A stretch of DNA of 64,000 nucleotides from Mycobacterium sp. PS03-16 (GTDB lineage Bacteria; Actinomycetota; Actinomycetes; Mycobacteriales; Mycobacteriaceae), in contig NZ_SPQO01000002.1 of assembly GCF_004570325.1 (NCBI RefSeq), forward strand, positions 248,001 to 312,000. The letters are read 5' to 3'. Positions 9,514-19,689 of this stretch are shown in pieces (position 1 is the stretch's first letter; each line of letters begins with the position of its first letter). A program made the position numbers and the translations under genes. Under the pieces are notes generated by a model, which saw only the letters and a list, made by a program, of their open reading frames with translations, was not told where the DNA came from and ran no database searches.

Positions 9514-10704
9514 TTGGTTAACGTGCCATCTGGTCTCGACAGGTCACGTTCTGATTACGACGAAGGACTCTTCAGGTTGGCAGCGCATCGTTCGTCCCGG
9601 TCCCCTCAGGGAGCGTCGACGAACGCACGCCCGCGGCAGACGCCCGTCGCACCGCCGGAGACCGCCGCGGAGATCACCGACATCATCCCGTTCAACGAAT
9701 TCGGGGATCTCGGAGATCTGGCCGGCGACTTGGGTTTTCGTGACAACTCGACGTTCGACCGTGAGGCGCAGGTCATCGGTGCGCCGGAGCTCGACGACCT
9801 TCACGACACCGACGACCTGATCCCGCTGCGGCTGGCCGTCCCCGCGCAATTCCGCGCCGACGGTGACGCCACCCGCGGCGCGGGCACCCCGTCGGCCGCG
9901 TCGCGCGGCGCCCGCGCGTCGCGCGCGTACCGCGACAGCAACACCGATGTGAGCGACGGCACAGCCGCCACCGACATCATCAACATCGGCTCCCGCCGTG
10001 CCGCGCACCGCAAGGACGCCGAGGGGCCGATCAAGAGCAGGCTGGTCATCGCCGCCATGGCCGCGGGCGCCACCGCCGCCGGTGCGTACTCGATGACCCA
10101 GAACTCCGCCCCGGCCAACGCGGACACCGTGCTCGCTTCCGGCGAGACCGTGGTCGAGGGCGCGTCGATCACCGGTTCGGTCGACGGCATGCAGATCGTC
10201 TCGGTGGCCTCCACCACGAACTCCGCGGTGCACGCCGAGGAGATCACCAAGGCCGCCGCCTTCGCCCAGGAACGCGCCGAACGCGAGGCCCGCCAGCTGC
10301 GCCCGCTGTTCGTGATGCCCACCAAGGGTGTGTGGACGTCGGGCTTCGGTTACCGCTGGGGCGTGCTGCACGCCGGTATCGACATCGCCGGCCCGATCGG
10401 CACCCCGATCCTGGCCGCCTCCGACGGCGTCGTCATCGACGTCGGCCCGACCGCCGGCTACGGCGCCTGGGTCAAGCTGCGCCACGCCGACGGCACCGTC
10501 ACGCTCTACGGCCACCTCAACACCTGGTCGGTCAGCGTCGGTGAGCGCGTCATGGCCGGTGACCAGATCGCCACGATGGGCAACCGCGGCAACTCGACCG
10601 GTCCGCATCTGCACTTCGAGGTCCTGCAAGACGGTGCGAACCGCATCGATCCCGCCGGATGGCTGGCCCAGCGTGGCATCAGCGTCGGCGGCTATGTTGG
10701 CTGA
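9514..10704 (+). CDS. M23-family peptidoglycan endopeptidase, membrane anchored (Rv0950c-like)
   Basis: About 396 residues: a long acidic, probably cytosolic N-terminal region, a hydrophobic segment near residues 168-188 (LVIAAMAAGATAAGAY), a short linker with an Ala/Glu/Arg-rich helix, then an LytM domain. The metal-binding motifs HAGIDIAG (HxxxD) and HLHFEV (HxH) are complete, so it should be an active zinc endopeptidase or an activator retaining the site. The first start is TTG at 9514; a GTG at 9523 in the same frame is equally plausible. The stop is directly followed by the GTG of the next gene. Confidence 0.9.
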   Translation: MVNVPSGLDRSRSDYDEGLFRLAAHRSSRSPQGASTNARPRQTPVAPPETAAEITDIIPFNEFGDLGDLAGDLGFRDNSTFDREAQVIGAPELDDLHDTDDLIPLRLAVPAQFRADGDATRGAGTPSAASRGARASRAYRDSNTDVSDGTAATDIINIGSRRAAHRKDAEGPIKSRLVIAAMAAGATAAGAYSMTQNSAPANADTVLASGETVVEGASITGSVDGMQIVSVASTTNSAVHAEEITKAAAFAQERAEREARQLRPLFVMPTKGVWTSGFGYRWGVLHAGIDIAGPIGTPILAASDGVVIDVGPTAGYGAWVKLRHADGTVTLYGHLNTWSVSVGERVMAGDQIATMGNRGNSTGPHLHFEVLQDGANRIDPAGWLAQRGISVGGYVG

Positions 10705-11343
10705 GTGAGCGCAGCCGACTCGACTGGTCACCCAGACGATCCCGCCACCACCGACGAACCCAGGACAGGCATCATCCGCCGGCACCCGACCGGTGAGCTT
10801 CCCGTCGCGTCCGACGAGCCCAAGACCGGCATCATCCGCCGCCATCCCACCGGCGGCCTGCCGACCGGCACCGAACCGCCGACCAGCTACATCGAGCCGC
10901 CCGCCGCGGACGGCCCCCAGACGTCGTACATCCCCCGGCCCCGGCCGGTCGAGATCCCGCCCACCGCGGCGGAGGCCGATCCGCGCACCGCGGTGGCCGC
11001 CGCGGCGCTGAGCATCCTGTCCGGCTGGAGCACCGGCGTCATCGCCACCGACCTGATCACCGGGTGGTGGAGCACCGACCGGCTGTTCTGCGTGGCGATC
11101 GGATTCCTCGCCGCGATCTCCGCGGCCGCGACCATCGGCGGGCTGATCGCGCTGCTGCTGCGCCGGCGCATGGGCCGGCTGCTGATCGTCGTCGGCTGCG
11201 TCATCGGGCTGCTCATCTTCGGCAGCCTGTTCCTCGCCGGGGCGAAGTTCCCGCCGATCGTCTACGCGATCCCCGTGCTGCCGCTGGCCGCCATCGCCAC
11301 CACGCTGCTGCCGTCCACCGGGCGCTGGAGCCGCGAGGACTAG
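10705..11343 (+). CDS. Membrane protein with Thr-x-x-Ile repeats in an extended N-terminal tail
   Basis: 212 residues; family not recognised. Residues 1-90 are Pro/Thr/Arg-rich with a near-perfect repeat, DEPRTGIIRRHPTG and DEPKTGIIRRHPTG (about residues 18-30 and 38-50), then PTSYIEPP and QTSYIPRP. Residues about 93-205 form three or four membrane segments. Four Thr-x-x-Ile units at residues 21, 41, 60 and 73 are reminiscent of FHA-binding phospho-threonine sites (inference). It begins on the base after the peptidase stop, so the two are co-translated, and shares the tetranucleotide CTAG of its stop with the convergent uvrD1 stop. Confidence 0.8.
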   Translation: MSAADSTGHPDDPATTDEPRTGIIRRHPTGELPVASDEPKTGIIRRHPTGGLPTGTEPPTSYIEPPAADGPQTSYIPRPRPVEIPPTAAEADPRTAVAAAALSILSGWSTGVIATDLITGWWSTDRLFCVAIGFLAAISAAATIGGLIALLLRRRMGRLLIVVGCVIGLLIFGSLFLAGAKFPPIVYAIPVLPLAAIATTLLPSTGRWSRED

Positions 11344-13679
11344 AGCTTCTGGATCGGCGCGTGGTTGTGCATCAGCTTGACCCGTCCCGAACTGCCGAAG
11401 TCGATCAGCGACATCGCCGACTCACCGACGCCGGAGACCTCCTCGACGCGGCCCAATCCGTACTTGTCGTGCGTGACGCGATCGCCCGGCTCCAGCACGA
11501 CCAGCGCGCGTTTCCCGGCGCCCGGACGCATCGGTGACGGGCGCGGGGTGCCGAAGCGTCCGGCACCGCTCACCGGCGCGCTGAACGACGACGGCGCGGG
11601 GTCGGTGCGGCGCCAGTCGATGAGCTCCTGCGGGATCTCGCGCAGGAACCGCGACTCCGGGTTGAGCATCGGCTGACCCCACGACGAGCGCACCTTGGCC
11701 CGGCTGAGGTAGAGCCGCTGGCGCGCGCGGGTGATGCCGACGTAGGCCAGCCGGCGCTCCTCGGAGAGCTCGGTCGGGTCGCCGAGTGCCCGCATGTGCG
11801 GGAACATGCCGTCCTCCCAGCCGGTGACGAAGACGACCGGGAACTCCAGTCCCTTGGCGGTGTGCAGGGTCATCATCGTGACCACGCCGGCGCCGTGTTC
11901 GGGCAGTTCGTCGGCGTCGGCCACCAGCGACACCCGCTCGAGGAACTGGGCGAGCACACCGGTGTCGGGCACGTCCTCGTCGGCCGGTTCGTCGAGCTCC
12001 TCGGCCAGCGCGGCGGCGTTCGCCCGGTCGATGCTGAATTCGTGTGCGACGCTGACCAACTCGTTGAGGTTGTCGAGGCGGGCCAGGTCCTGCGGATCGC
12101 TGGAGGCCTCGAGCTCGGCGCGGTAGCCGGTGCGTTCCAGCACCGCCTCCACCAGATCACCCAGCTCGTCGTCGAGGCGGCCGCGCAGCTCGTCGAGCAT
12201 CTGCACGAAACTCGCGATGCACTTCTCCGACCGGGTGTTGAGCATCGGCACCTTGCCCTCGGCGGCGGCCTGCAGGGCGTCGTTGAAACTCGCTCCGGTG
12301 TTCTCGGCGTACACCGCGACGCACGCCTCGGCGCGGTCCCCGATGCCGCGCCGCGGGGTGTTGAGGATGCGCCGCATGCTCACCGAATCGCCCGGGTTGT
12401 CCAGCACGCGCAGGTAGGCGACGATGTCGCGGATCTCCCGGCGCTCGTAGAACCGCACACCGCCGACGACCTTGTACGGGATGCCTGCGCGGATGAACAC
12501 CTCCTCCAGCGCGCGGGAGCTGTTGTTGGTGCGATAGAACACCGCGACATCGTTATAGGAGATGCCGCCGCGGTCGGCCAGCGCGTCGATCTCCTGCGCG
12601 ACGAAGCGGGCCTCGTCGTGCTCGTTGTCGGCGACGTAGCCGACGATCAGCTCACCCTGACCGGAGTCGGTCCACAGCCGCTTCTCCCGCCGGCCGGCGT
12701 TGCGCGCGATGACCGAGTTCGCGGCGTTGAGGATGGTCTGGGTGGAGCGGTAGTTCTGCTCCAACAGGATCGTGGTGGCGTCCGGGTAGTCGCGCTCGAA
12801 GTCCTCGATGTTGCGGATCGTCGCGCCGCGGAACGCGTAGATCGACTGGTCGGCGTCGCCCACCACGCACAGCTCGCCCGGCCCGACGCCGTCGTCCTCG
12901 GGCAGGTCGTGCCCGACCAGCTCGCGCACCAGCATGTACTGGGCGTGGTTGGTGTCCTGGTACTCGTCGACGAGGATGTGCCGGAACCGGCGGCGGTAGT
13001 ACTGCGCGATCTGCGGGAAGCGCTGCAGCACCGCGACGGTCTCACCGATGAGGTCGTCGAAGTCGAGCGCGTTGGCCGCCCGGAGCCGGCGCTGGTACTC
13101 GGCGTAGACGTCGGCGATGATGCGGGCCAGATCGTCGGCGGCCTCAGAGGCCTCCGCGGCCGCCTGCTCGGGACCGATCAGCTCGTTCTTGAGGTTGGAG
13201 ATGCCGTTGGCCAGCAGGCGGGGCGAGTACTTCTTGGTGTCGAGCCCCATGTCCTTGCCGATCATCATCAGCAGGCGCCGGGAATCGTCGGCGTCGTAGA
13301 TCGAGAAGTTGGAGTTCAGCCCGGGCAGCAGCGAGGCCTGGTTGCGCAGGATGCGCACACAGGTGGAGTGGAACGTGGCCACCCACATGGAACGAGCCCG
13401 CGGCCCGACCAGCGCCACCACCCGCTCGCGCATCTCGGCGGCGGCCTTGTTGGTGAACGTGATCGCCAGGACCTGCCCGACGCCCACCTCGCGGGCCGCC
13501 AGCAGGTAGGCGATGCGGCGCGTGAGCACCGCGGTCTTGCCCGAGCCGGCGCCCGCGACGATCAGCAGCGGCGACCCCTCGTGCAGGACGGCCTGCCGCT
13601 GCTGCGGGTTGAGGCCCTCGAGAAGGCCGTCCGCCGAGTGGTCGGATGTGGATAACGCTTCGGTCACGTGCACGCTCAT
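11340..13679 (-). CDS. uvrD1: ATP-dependent DNA helicase UvrD1/PcrA
   Basis: 779-residue SF1A helicase. Walker A is in IVAGAGSGKTAVL, motif Ia in AITFTNKAAAEMRER, motif II in ILVDEYQDTNHAQY, then GDADQSIYAFRGA and the C-terminal motif TLHTAKGLEFPVVF. The last ~50 residues (DRVTHDKYGLGRVEEV onward) form the Tudor-like domain typical of UvrD1/PcrA; in mycobacteria the UvrD1 C-terminus binds Ku, whose gene is at 53361. It acts in nucleotide excision repair and double-strand break processing. Starts further inside are possible, but MSVHVTEALSTS is consistent with the family. Confidence 0.95.
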   Translation of the reverse strand: MSVHVTEALSTSDHSADGLLEGLNPQQRQAVLHEGSPLLIVAGAGSGKTAVLTRRIAYLLAAREVGVGQVLAITFTNKAAAEMRERVVALVGPRARSMWVATFHSTCVRILRNQASLLPGLNSNFSIYDADDSRRLLMMIGKDMGLDTKKYSPRLLANGISNLKNELIGPEQAAAEASEAADDLARIIADVYAEYQRRLRAANALDFDDLIGETVAVLQRFPQIAQYYRRRFRHILVDEYQDTNHAQYMLVRELVGHDLPEDDGVGPGELCVVGDADQSIYAFRGATIRNIEDFERDYPDATTILLEQNYRSTQTILNAANSVIARNAGRREKRLWTDSGQGELIVGYVADNEHDEARFVAQEIDALADRGGISYNDVAVFYRTNNSSRALEEVFIRAGIPYKVVGGVRFYERREIRDIVAYLRVLDNPGDSVSMRRILNTPRRGIGDRAEACVAVYAENTGASFNDALQAAAEGKVPMLNTRSEKCIASFVQMLDELRGRLDDELGDLVEAVLERTGYRAELEASSDPQDLARLDNLNELVSVAHEFSIDRANAAALAEELDEPADEDVPDTGVLAQFLERVSLVADADELPEHGAGVVTMMTLHTAKGLEFPVVFVTGWEDGMFPHMRALGDPTELSEERRLAYVGITRARQRLYLSRAKVRSSWGQPMLNPESRFLREIPQELIDWRRTDPAPSSFSAPVSGAGRFGTPRPSPMRPGAGKRALVVLEPGDRVTHDKYGLGRVEEVSGVGESAMSLIDFGSSGRVKLMHNHAPIQKL

Positions 13680-13916
13680 GTCTGACCCAACTTACCGCCG
13701 CCGGGTGACATCCTTTGCGTCGGCGCGGCGGCAGGTGGCACACTGACAACCGTGCTCGACACGCGGCGATTTTTCTACGGGTACCGGCCCGCGGTGCCCG
13801 TGGTCTAGCTGCTTCCCCCAGAGCCCCGCGGTCCGCTTTCCGGATCCGGGGCTCGACTCCTGTGTGAGGCCCGAAACCGGATGAGACCACAACCCCCACA
13901 CGACGAGGAGTCCGAG

Positions 13917-14183
13917 GTGAGTATCGAAGCCGACCGAAGCGTTGACGACATCGACGACCTGCGCAAGGAGATCGACGAGCTCGACGCCGCCATCCTCGCG
14001 GCCGTGCAGCGTCGTACCGAGGTGTCCCGTCTGATCGGCAAGGCCCGCATGGCCTCCGGCGGCACCCGTCTGGTGCACAGCCGCGAGATGAAGGTCATCG
14101 AGCGCTACAGCCAGCTCGGCCCGGAGGGCAAGGATCTGGCGATGCTGCTGCTGCGCCTGGGCCGCGGCCGCCTCGGTCACTGA
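13917..14183 (+). CDS. Chorismate mutase, AroQ-delta type (Rv0948c-like)
   Basis: About 88 residues, all helical. The segment DDLRKEIDELDAAILAAVQRRTEV supplies the N-terminal helix Arg, and the run from IGKARMASGGTRLVHSREMKV to the final LLRLGRGRLGH is practically the M. tuberculosis Rv0948c sequence as I recall it. This intracellular mutase converts chorismate to prephenate and is stimulated by complex formation with DAHP synthase via its C-terminal residues. GTG 13917 is chosen because a CGACGAGGAG Shine-Dalgarno ends 6 nt before it; a 12-codon longer start at 13881 would bury that site. Confidence 0.93.
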   Translation: MSIEADRSVDDIDDLRKEIDELDAAILAAVQRRTEVSRLIGKARMASGGTRLVHSREMKVIERYSQLGPEGKDLAMLLLRLGRGRLGH

Positions 14184-14194
14184 CTCGTCTCAGC

Positions 14195-14243
14195 GATTTC
14201 GGTGTGCTCGGTCGCGTTCAGCGCGACCGGCCACGCCGAAATC
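14195..14243. terminator. Intergenic hairpin, repeat family B copy 1
   Basis: 22-bp arms, 19 matched, from GATTTCGGTGTGCTCGGTCGCG to its complement, with a 5-nt loop TTCAG. It lies between the convergent chorismate mutase and acyltransferase genes and touches the latter's stop. The same core (GCGATTTCGGTGTG...CCGAAATCGC) recurs at 19637-19689. Confidence 0.7.
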
Positions 14244-16317
14244 ACTTGATGAGCGCGTCGGCCAGCCACGGCGTCAGCCACTCGACGGCCTCCGGCGTGG
14301 GATGCACCCCGTCGCTGCGCATCTGGATGCCGTCGATGCGGTTGGTGTAGACGCCGCGCGGCGCGAGCTTGTCGTTGAGGTCGAGCACCGTGACGTTGGG
14401 CCGCTTCTCGGCGGCCGCGCGCAGGATCTCGTTCCACTCGTCCGCCCGGTCGGGGTCGTCCTCGGGGTACAGGCTGCCGTCGGCCTGTTCGGCGCGCCGG
14501 TTGTAGGGCGCGGTGGTGACGACGACGCGCGCGCCGGTGGAGCCGAGGATCGTGAGCGCGCGGTCGAGTTCCCCGCGCAGGTAGGCGTCGTAGCCGTCCT
14601 CACCGACATGGGTCCAGTGGCCCTCGTTGACCCGGTCGACGAGCTCCCAGCGGCCGATCATCAGCAGCACCACGTCCGGCCGGTCGTGGTTGATGCGCTG
14701 CGCCCAGCGGCTCGGCCAGGTGTCGCACTCGGGTTTCTGGGTGAGCGTCTGGCCGGTGGTGCGGTACGGCCCGCCACGGGCGATGCCGCAGCCGATCGTC
14801 GTGTAGTTGCTGAAGTGCAGACCCGGCGTCTCGGGCAGGTAGCGCATCAGCGTCCAGGCGATCGAATCCCCGAACACCGCGACGGTCCGGGTGCCCGGCG
14901 GCAGCTGCGCCTCTCTCGAGCCGATGGCCGACGGGATCTCGGGTAGCACCTGGGCGGCCGTCGCGATGTCGAGCGGTCCTCCGGGCTCGGTGTCCTCGGC
15001 CGGCGTGAAGCCGACGGGCACCACGCTCATCGTCACGACGGCGGCGGTCGCGGCCGTCGCGACCGCGAGCGGGAGTTGCGGCACCGACACCGGTCGCCAG
15101 CGCCGGACCGGCCGCTCGATCAGCCAGTACGACACCACCGCGGCCGCCAGCGTCGCCGCGCAGCGGGCGGCGAACAGGGCCCACCCCGACCAGCCGGTGC
15201 GCTCACCGTTGAGGACCAGGAAGATCGGCCAGTGCCACAGGTACACGCCGTAGGAGATGGCGCCCAGCCACACCAGCGGCGGCAGTGCCAGCACCCGCGC
15301 CATCGGCCCGCGCTGGTCGAGCGCCACGGTCGCGACGACCAGCACCGCCGCCGCCGCGGCCGCGGTGAACAGCCCGGCACGGTACTCGCCCGGGTTGCCG
15401 GTGGCGTGATGGGCCAGCAGGGCCAGCCCGGCCACCCCGGCCACCGACAGCAGCCGCGCCGGCCAGCGCACCCAGCGGGACCGGATCGGGGTGCCCAGCG
15501 TGACCGTCGACCAGTCGGAGACCAGCAGGGCGGCCGCGGCCGCGCCGATCAGCAGCGCCTGCACCCGGGTGTCGGTGCCGAAGTACACGCGGTTGGCGGT
15601 GGCGTCGCTGGTCAGCAGCACCGCCGCGGCGGCCGATCCCGCGGCGCCGACGGCGGCCAGCCCGAACACGACCCAGCGCACCGTGCGCAGCGTCGGCGCC
15701 GAACGCCGCAGCGCCAGCACGCCCACGACCGCGATCAGCAGCAGCGGCCACACCAGATAGAACTGCTCCTCCACGCCCAGCGACCACATGTGCTGCAGCG
15801 GTGAGGGTGGGGCGCCCTGGGAGAAGTAGTCGGTGTCCTGGGCGACGAACGCCCAGTTGGCGACCCAGAAGAACGCGGCGACCGCATCGTCGCGCAGTGC
15901 GGCGACCGACTCGGGCGGAAAGAACTCGCGTGCCGCGATCACCGCGATCACCGTCGCCAGCAGGGCGGGCAGCAGCCGGCGGGCCCGCCGGATCCAGAAC
16001 CCGCGCAACCCGATCCGGCCGGTGCGGCCCAGCTCGTCGAGCAGCAGCGAGGTGATCAGAAATCCGCTCAGCACGAAGAACACGTCGACGCCGAGGAAGC
16101 CGCCGGACACGCCGGGGATGCCGCCGTGGTCGGCGAGCACCAGTGCGACGGCGACGGCACGGATGCCGTCGAGTGCGGGGATGTCGCGCCGGACTCCGGT
16201 CCCGCGCCGCCCCTTCGCCGCCACGGGAGCCACCCACCGACGACGTGCGGCAACGCGGACCGGCGCCGCAGTCACGGCTGTCACGTCTCCGGCGCCTCCC
16301 ATATCGGTTCCGAGCAT
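14242..16317 (-). CDS. Membrane O-acyltransferase with C-terminal SGNH domain (OatA/Acyltransferase_3 family)
   Basis: 691 residues. Residues ~45-400 form the ten-or-so-helix acyltransferase-3 domain with the signature DIPALDGIRAVAVALVLADHG and FLGVDVFFVLSGFLIT, plus the HMWSLGVEEQFYLVWP motif. Residues ~450-691 form an SGNH hydrolase-like domain: GDSIAW (Ser block) and DGVHPTPEAVEWL (Asp-His block). Such proteins transfer acyl groups from the cytosol to extracytoplasmic glycans or glycolipids; the acceptor here is unknown. An alternative ATG lies at 16302. Confidence 0.9.
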   Translation of the reverse strand: MLGTDMGGAGDVTAVTAAPVRVAARRRWVAPVAAKGRRGTGVRRDIPALDGIRAVAVALVLADHGGIPGVSGGFLGVDVFFVLSGFLITSLLLDELGRTGRIGLRGFWIRRARRLLPALLATVIAVIAAREFFPPESVAALRDDAVAAFFWVANWAFVAQDTDYFSQGAPPSPLQHMWSLGVEEQFYLVWPLLLIAVVGVLALRRSAPTLRTVRWVVFGLAAVGAAGSAAAAVLLTSDATANRVYFGTDTRVQALLIGAAAAALLVSDWSTVTLGTPIRSRWVRWPARLLSVAGVAGLALLAHHATGNPGEYRAGLFTAAAAAAVLVVATVALDQRGPMARVLALPPLVWLGAISYGVYLWHWPIFLVLNGERTGWSGWALFAARCAATLAAAVVSYWLIERPVRRWRPVSVPQLPLAVATAATAAVVTMSVVPVGFTPAEDTEPGGPLDIATAAQVLPEIPSAIGSREAQLPPGTRTVAVFGDSIAWTLMRYLPETPGLHFSNYTTIGCGIARGGPYRTTGQTLTQKPECDTWPSRWAQRINHDRPDVVLLMIGRWELVDRVNEGHWTHVGEDGYDAYLRGELDRALTILGSTGARVVVTTAPYNRRAEQADGSLYPEDDPDRADEWNEILRAAAEKRPNVTVLDLNDKLAPRGVYTNRIDGIQMRSDGVHPTPEAVEWLTPWLADALIK

Positions 16318-16370
16318 GGGAGTTTATGGGCGGCGCGGCGCCCGATAGGTAAGGCGCACCGGCGCGTTGG

Positions 16371-16452
16371 CGAGCAGTCGCAAAAGTGCCCGAAATCAGG
16401 CTGTGTCGGGCACTTTCGCGGGGGGCACCGCCCGCTTGCGGGGGCCTGCTCG
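16371..16452. repeat. Palindromic element, repeat family A copy 2, interrupted
   Basis: The left half, CGAGCAG then CGCAAAAGTGCCCGA, pairs with TCGGGCACTTTCGCG; the outer arm CTGCTCG follows only after an extra ~25-nt GC-rich insert. The sequence matches family A at 5483-5540. It sits downstream of both flanking genes' coding strands, between the acyltransferase start and the dehydrogenase stop, and may terminate the dehydrogenase transcript. Confidence 0.6.
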
Positions 16453-16462
16453 CGCCGGCGAA

Positions 16463-17911
16463 TTACTTCGTCAAGGCAATGTATTTCGTGTCGAGGTACT
16501 CCTCGATGCCCTCGATGCCGCCCTCGCGGCCGAAGCCGGACTCCTTGATGCCGCCGAACGGGGCGGCCGCATCGGAGATCACCCCGCGGTTCACGCCCAC
16601 CATGCCGGACTCGATCGCCTCGGCCACCCGCAGCGCCCGGTCCAGCGACTGGGTGTACACGTAGGCGGCCAGGCCGTATTCGGTGTCGTTGGCCGCGGCG
16701 ATGCCGTCGGCCTCGGTGTCGAAGCCGGTGATCGGCGCGACGGGCCCGAACACCTCCTCCTTGAGAATCCGCGCGTCGTCGGGGACGTCGGCCAGCACGG
16801 TGGCCGGGTAGAAGTTGCCCGGCCCGCCCGGGGCGACGCCGCCGACCGCGACGGTGGCGCCGCGCGACACCGCGTCGGACACCAGTTCGGTGACCTTCTC
16901 CAGCTGCTTGGAGTTGATCAGCGGCCCCAGCTTCGACGATTCGTCGAGACCCTTGCCGAGCGTGTACTCGCTCATCCGCTTCACCAGCTTCTCGGTGAAC
17001 TCCTCACGCACGGCATTGGCGACGTGGAAGCGGTTGGCCGCCGTGCACGCCTCACCGCCGTTGCGCATCTTGGCCAGCAGCGCGCCCTCGACGGCGGCGT
17101 CGACGTCGGCGTCGTCGAACACGATGAACGGCGCGTTGCCGCCCAACTCCATCGACGTGCGCAGCAGCTTGTCGGCCGACTGCTTGACCAGCGCCTTGCC
17201 CACCCCGGTCGACCCGGTGAAGGTCAGCTTGCGCAGCCGGCCGTCGTCGATGAGCGCCTCGGTGACCGGGCCGGGGCTGCTGGTCGGCAGCACCGAGAGC
17301 ACACCCTTGGGCAGGCCCGCCTCGTCGCACAGCTTGGCGAGGTAGAGCATCGTCAGCGGCGTCTCCTGCGCGGGTTTGACGATCATCGTGCAGCCCGCCG
17401 CGAACGCCGGCCCCATCTTGCGGGTGCCCATGGCCAGCGGGAAGTTCCACGGCGTGATCGCGTAGCAGGGGCCGACGGGCTGTTTGGTGACGATGATGCG
17501 GCCGGTGCCTGCCGGGCTCGGCGTGTAGCGACCGCCGATGCGCACGGCTTCCTCGGCGAACCAGCGGAAGAACTCGGCGCCGTAGGTCACCTCCCCCTTG
17601 CTCTCGGCGACCACCTTGCCCATCTCGAGGGTCATCAGCGCGGCGATGTCGTCGGCCCGGGCGGTGATCGTCTCGAACACCGACCGCAGGATCTCGCCGC
17701 GCTTGCGGGCCGGGGTGGCGGCCCATTCGGCCTGCACCGCGCAGGCGGCGTCGAGCGCGGCGATCGCGTCCTCGGCCGTCGCGTCGGCGACCGAGACGAG
17801 CACCTGATCGTCGCTGGGGTCGAGCACGTCGAACGTCGACGAACCCTGCCGTTCCTCACCGCCGATCCACAACCCGGTGGGAACTGACTTCAACAGCGCG
17901 CTGGTGTCCAT
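16463..17911 (-). CDS. gabD: NAD(P)-dependent succinate-semialdehyde dehydrogenase family protein
   Basis: 482-residue aldehyde dehydrogenase. Contains [20 protein letters not shown], the glycine motif [11 protein letters not shown], the general base Glu in [16 protein letters not shown], the catalytic Cys in [12 protein letters not shown], and [10 protein letters not shown]. Closest by eye to GabD-type succinate-semialdehyde dehydrogenases, oxidising succinic semialdehyde to succinate and so feeding the same TCA pool as sucCD nearby. Substrate choice within the family is not proven from sequence alone. The ATG is divergent from pgi with 50 bp between. Confidence 0.88.
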   Translation of the reverse strand: MDTSALLKSVPTGLWIGGEERQGSSTFDVLDPSDDQVLVSVADATAEDAIAALDAACAVQAEWAATPARKRGEILRSVFETITARADDIAALMTLEMGKVVAESKGEVTYGAEFFRWFAEEAVRIGGRYTPSPAGTGRIIVTKQPVGPCYAITPWNFPLAMGTRKMGPAFAAGCTMIVKPAQETPLTMLYLAKLCDEAGLPKGVLSVLPTSSPGPVTEALIDDGRLRKLTFTGSTGVGKALVKQSADKLLRTSMELGGNAPFIVFDDADVDAAVEGALLAKMRNGGEACTAANRFHVANAVREEFTEKLVKRMSEYTLGKGLDESSKLGPLINSKQLEKVTELVSDAVSRGATVAVGGVAPGGPGNFYPATVLADVPDDARILKEEVFGPVAPITGFDTEADGIAAANDTEYGLAAYVYTQSLDRALRVAEAIESGMVGVNRGVISDAAAPFGGIKESGFGREGGIEGIEEYLDTKYIALTK

Positions 17912-17961
17912 ACATCCATCATTTACACCTTCGACGAGACCGCCGCACTAGGGTCGAAAAC

Positions 17962-19629
17962 ATGACCGATCAGACGCAGCAGATCCCCGACATCGCAGCC
18001 ACTCCGGCGTGGCAGGCTCTGGTCCGGCACCACGAGGAGATCGGGGGTCGGCACCTGCGGGAGTTCTTCGCCGACGACCCGAAGCGCGGTACCGAGCTGA
18101 CGCTGACGGTCGGTGACCTCTACATCGACTACAGCAAGCACCGCATCACCCGCGAGACGGTGGCGCTGCTGATCGACCTGGCCCGGGCGGCCGGGCTCGA
18201 GCAGCGGCGCGACGCGATGTTCTCCGGCGTGCACATCAACACCTCCGAGGACCGCGCGGTGCTGCACACCGCGCTGCGGCTGCCCCGCGGGGCCACGCTC
18301 GAGGTCGACGGACAGGACGTGGTCGCCGACGTGCACGACGTCCTGGACCGGATGGGTGACTTCACCGACCGGCTGCGCAGCGGCGAATGGACCGGCGCCA
18401 CCGGCGAACGCATCACGACCGTGGTCAACATCGGGATCGGCGGATCGGATCTCGGCCCGGTGATGGTCTACGAGGCGCTGCGCCACTACGCCGACGCCGG
18501 CATCTCGGCGCGCTTCGTGTCCAACGTGGACCCCGCCGACCTGGTGGCCAAGCTCGACGGCCTCGACCCGGCCCGCACGCTGTTCATCGTCGCCTCGAAG
18601 ACGTTCTCGACGCTGGAGACACTGACCAACGCGACCGCCGCGCGGCGCTGGCTGACCGATGCGCTCGGCGACGCCGCGGTGGCCAAGCACTTCGTCGCGG
18701 TGTCGACGAACCGCAAGCTGGTCGACGACTTCGGCATCAACACCGACAACATGTTCGGGTTCTGGGACTGGGTCGGCGGCCGGTACTCGGTGGACAGCGC
18801 GATCGGGCTGAGCGTGATGGCGGTGATCGGCCGGGAGCGGTTCGCGGAATTCCTGTCCGGCTTCCACGTCGTCGACGAGCATTTCCGCACCGCGCCGCTG
18901 GAGGTCAACGCGCCGGCGCTGCTCGGGCTGATCGGGCTGTGGTACTCGAACTTCTTCGGCGCACAGTCCCGCGCGGTGCTGCCCTACTCCAACGACCTGT
19001 CACGGTTCGCGGCCTACCTGCAGCAGTTGACCATGGAGTCCAACGGCAAGTCGGTACGCGCCGACGGCTCGTCCGTCGTCACCGACACCGGCGAGATCTT
19101 CTGGGGTGAGCCGGGCACCAACGGCCAGCACGCGTTCTACCAGCTGCTGCACCAGGGCACCCGGCTGGTGCCCGCGGACTTCATCGGGTTCAGCCGGCCC
19201 ACCGACGATCTGCCGACCGCCGACGGCACGGGCAGCATGCACGACCTGCTGATGAGCAACTTCTTCGCCCAGACCCAGGTGCTGGCGTTCGGCAAGACGG
19301 CCGAGGAGATCGCCGCCGAAGGGACTCCGTCGGATGTGGTGCCGCACAAGGTGATGCCCGGCAACCGGCCCACCACGAGCATTCTCGCGACCACGCTGAC
19401 GCCGTCGGTGGTGGGCCAGCTGGTCGCGCTCTACGAGCACCAGGTGTTCACCGAGGGTGTGGTGTGGGGCATCGACTCGTTCGATCAGTGGGGCGTCGAG
19501 CTGGGCAAGACGCAGGCCAAGGCGCTGCTGCCGGTGCTGACCGGCGACGACTCCCCGGCCGAGCAGTCCGACACCTCGACCGACGCCCTGGTGCGCCGCT
19601 ACCGCAGCGAGCGCGGCCGCTCCGCCTAG
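17962..19629 (+). CDS. pgi: Glucose-6-phosphate isomerase
   Basis: 555 residues, as in M. tuberculosis Pgi. It contains [18 protein letters not shown] (phosphosugar SIS site), [30 protein letters not shown], the [18 protein letters not shown] active-site block, and [25 protein letters not shown] at the C-terminus. It interconverts glucose-6-phosphate and fructose-6-phosphate in the cytosol. It is also the entry point for the fructose-6-phosphate expected from the polyol locus at 45-53 kb. Confidence 0.98.
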   Translation: MTDQTQQIPDIAATPAWQALVRHHEEIGGRHLREFFADDPKRGTELTLTVGDLYIDYSKHRITRETVALLIDLARAAGLEQRRDAMFSGVHINTSEDRAVLHTALRLPRGATLEVDGQDVVADVHDVLDRMGDFTDRLRSGEWTGATGERITTVVNIGIGGSDLGPVMVYEALRHYADAGISARFVSNVDPADLVAKLDGLDPARTLFIVASKTFSTLETLTNATAARRWLTDALGDAAVAKHFVAVSTNRKLVDDFGINTDNMFGFWDWVGGRYSVDSAIGLSVMAVIGRERFAEFLSGFHVVDEHFRTAPLEVNAPALLGLIGLWYSNFFGAQSRAVLPYSNDLSRFAAYLQQLTMESNGKSVRADGSSVVTDTGEIFWGEPGTNGQHAFYQLLHQGTRLVPADFIGFSRPTDDLPTADGTGSMHDLLMSNFFAQTQVLAFGKTAEEIAAEGTPSDVVPHKVMPGNRPTTSILATTLTPSVVGQLVALYEHQVFTEGVVWGIDSFDQWGVELGKTQAKALLPVLTGDDSPAEQSDTSTDALVRRYRSERGRSA

Positions 19630-19636
19630 CCGCCTG

Positions 19637-19689
19637 GCGATTTCGGTGTGGTTGGTCACGGCCAGCGCGACCAACTACCCCGAAATCGC
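19637..19689. terminator. Intergenic hairpin, repeat family B copy 2
   Basis: 21-bp arms GCGATTTCGGTGTGGTTGGTC and complement with two mismatches and an 11-nt loop, placed between the convergent pgi and glycosylase genes. It shares the GATTTCGGTGTG core with 14195-14243. Confidence 0.7.

Noticed and set aside
13692..14180. Reverse-strand gene over the chorismate mutase
   Set aside because: It mirrors the chorismate mutase gene and has no family features; the forward product is a clear AroQ protein.
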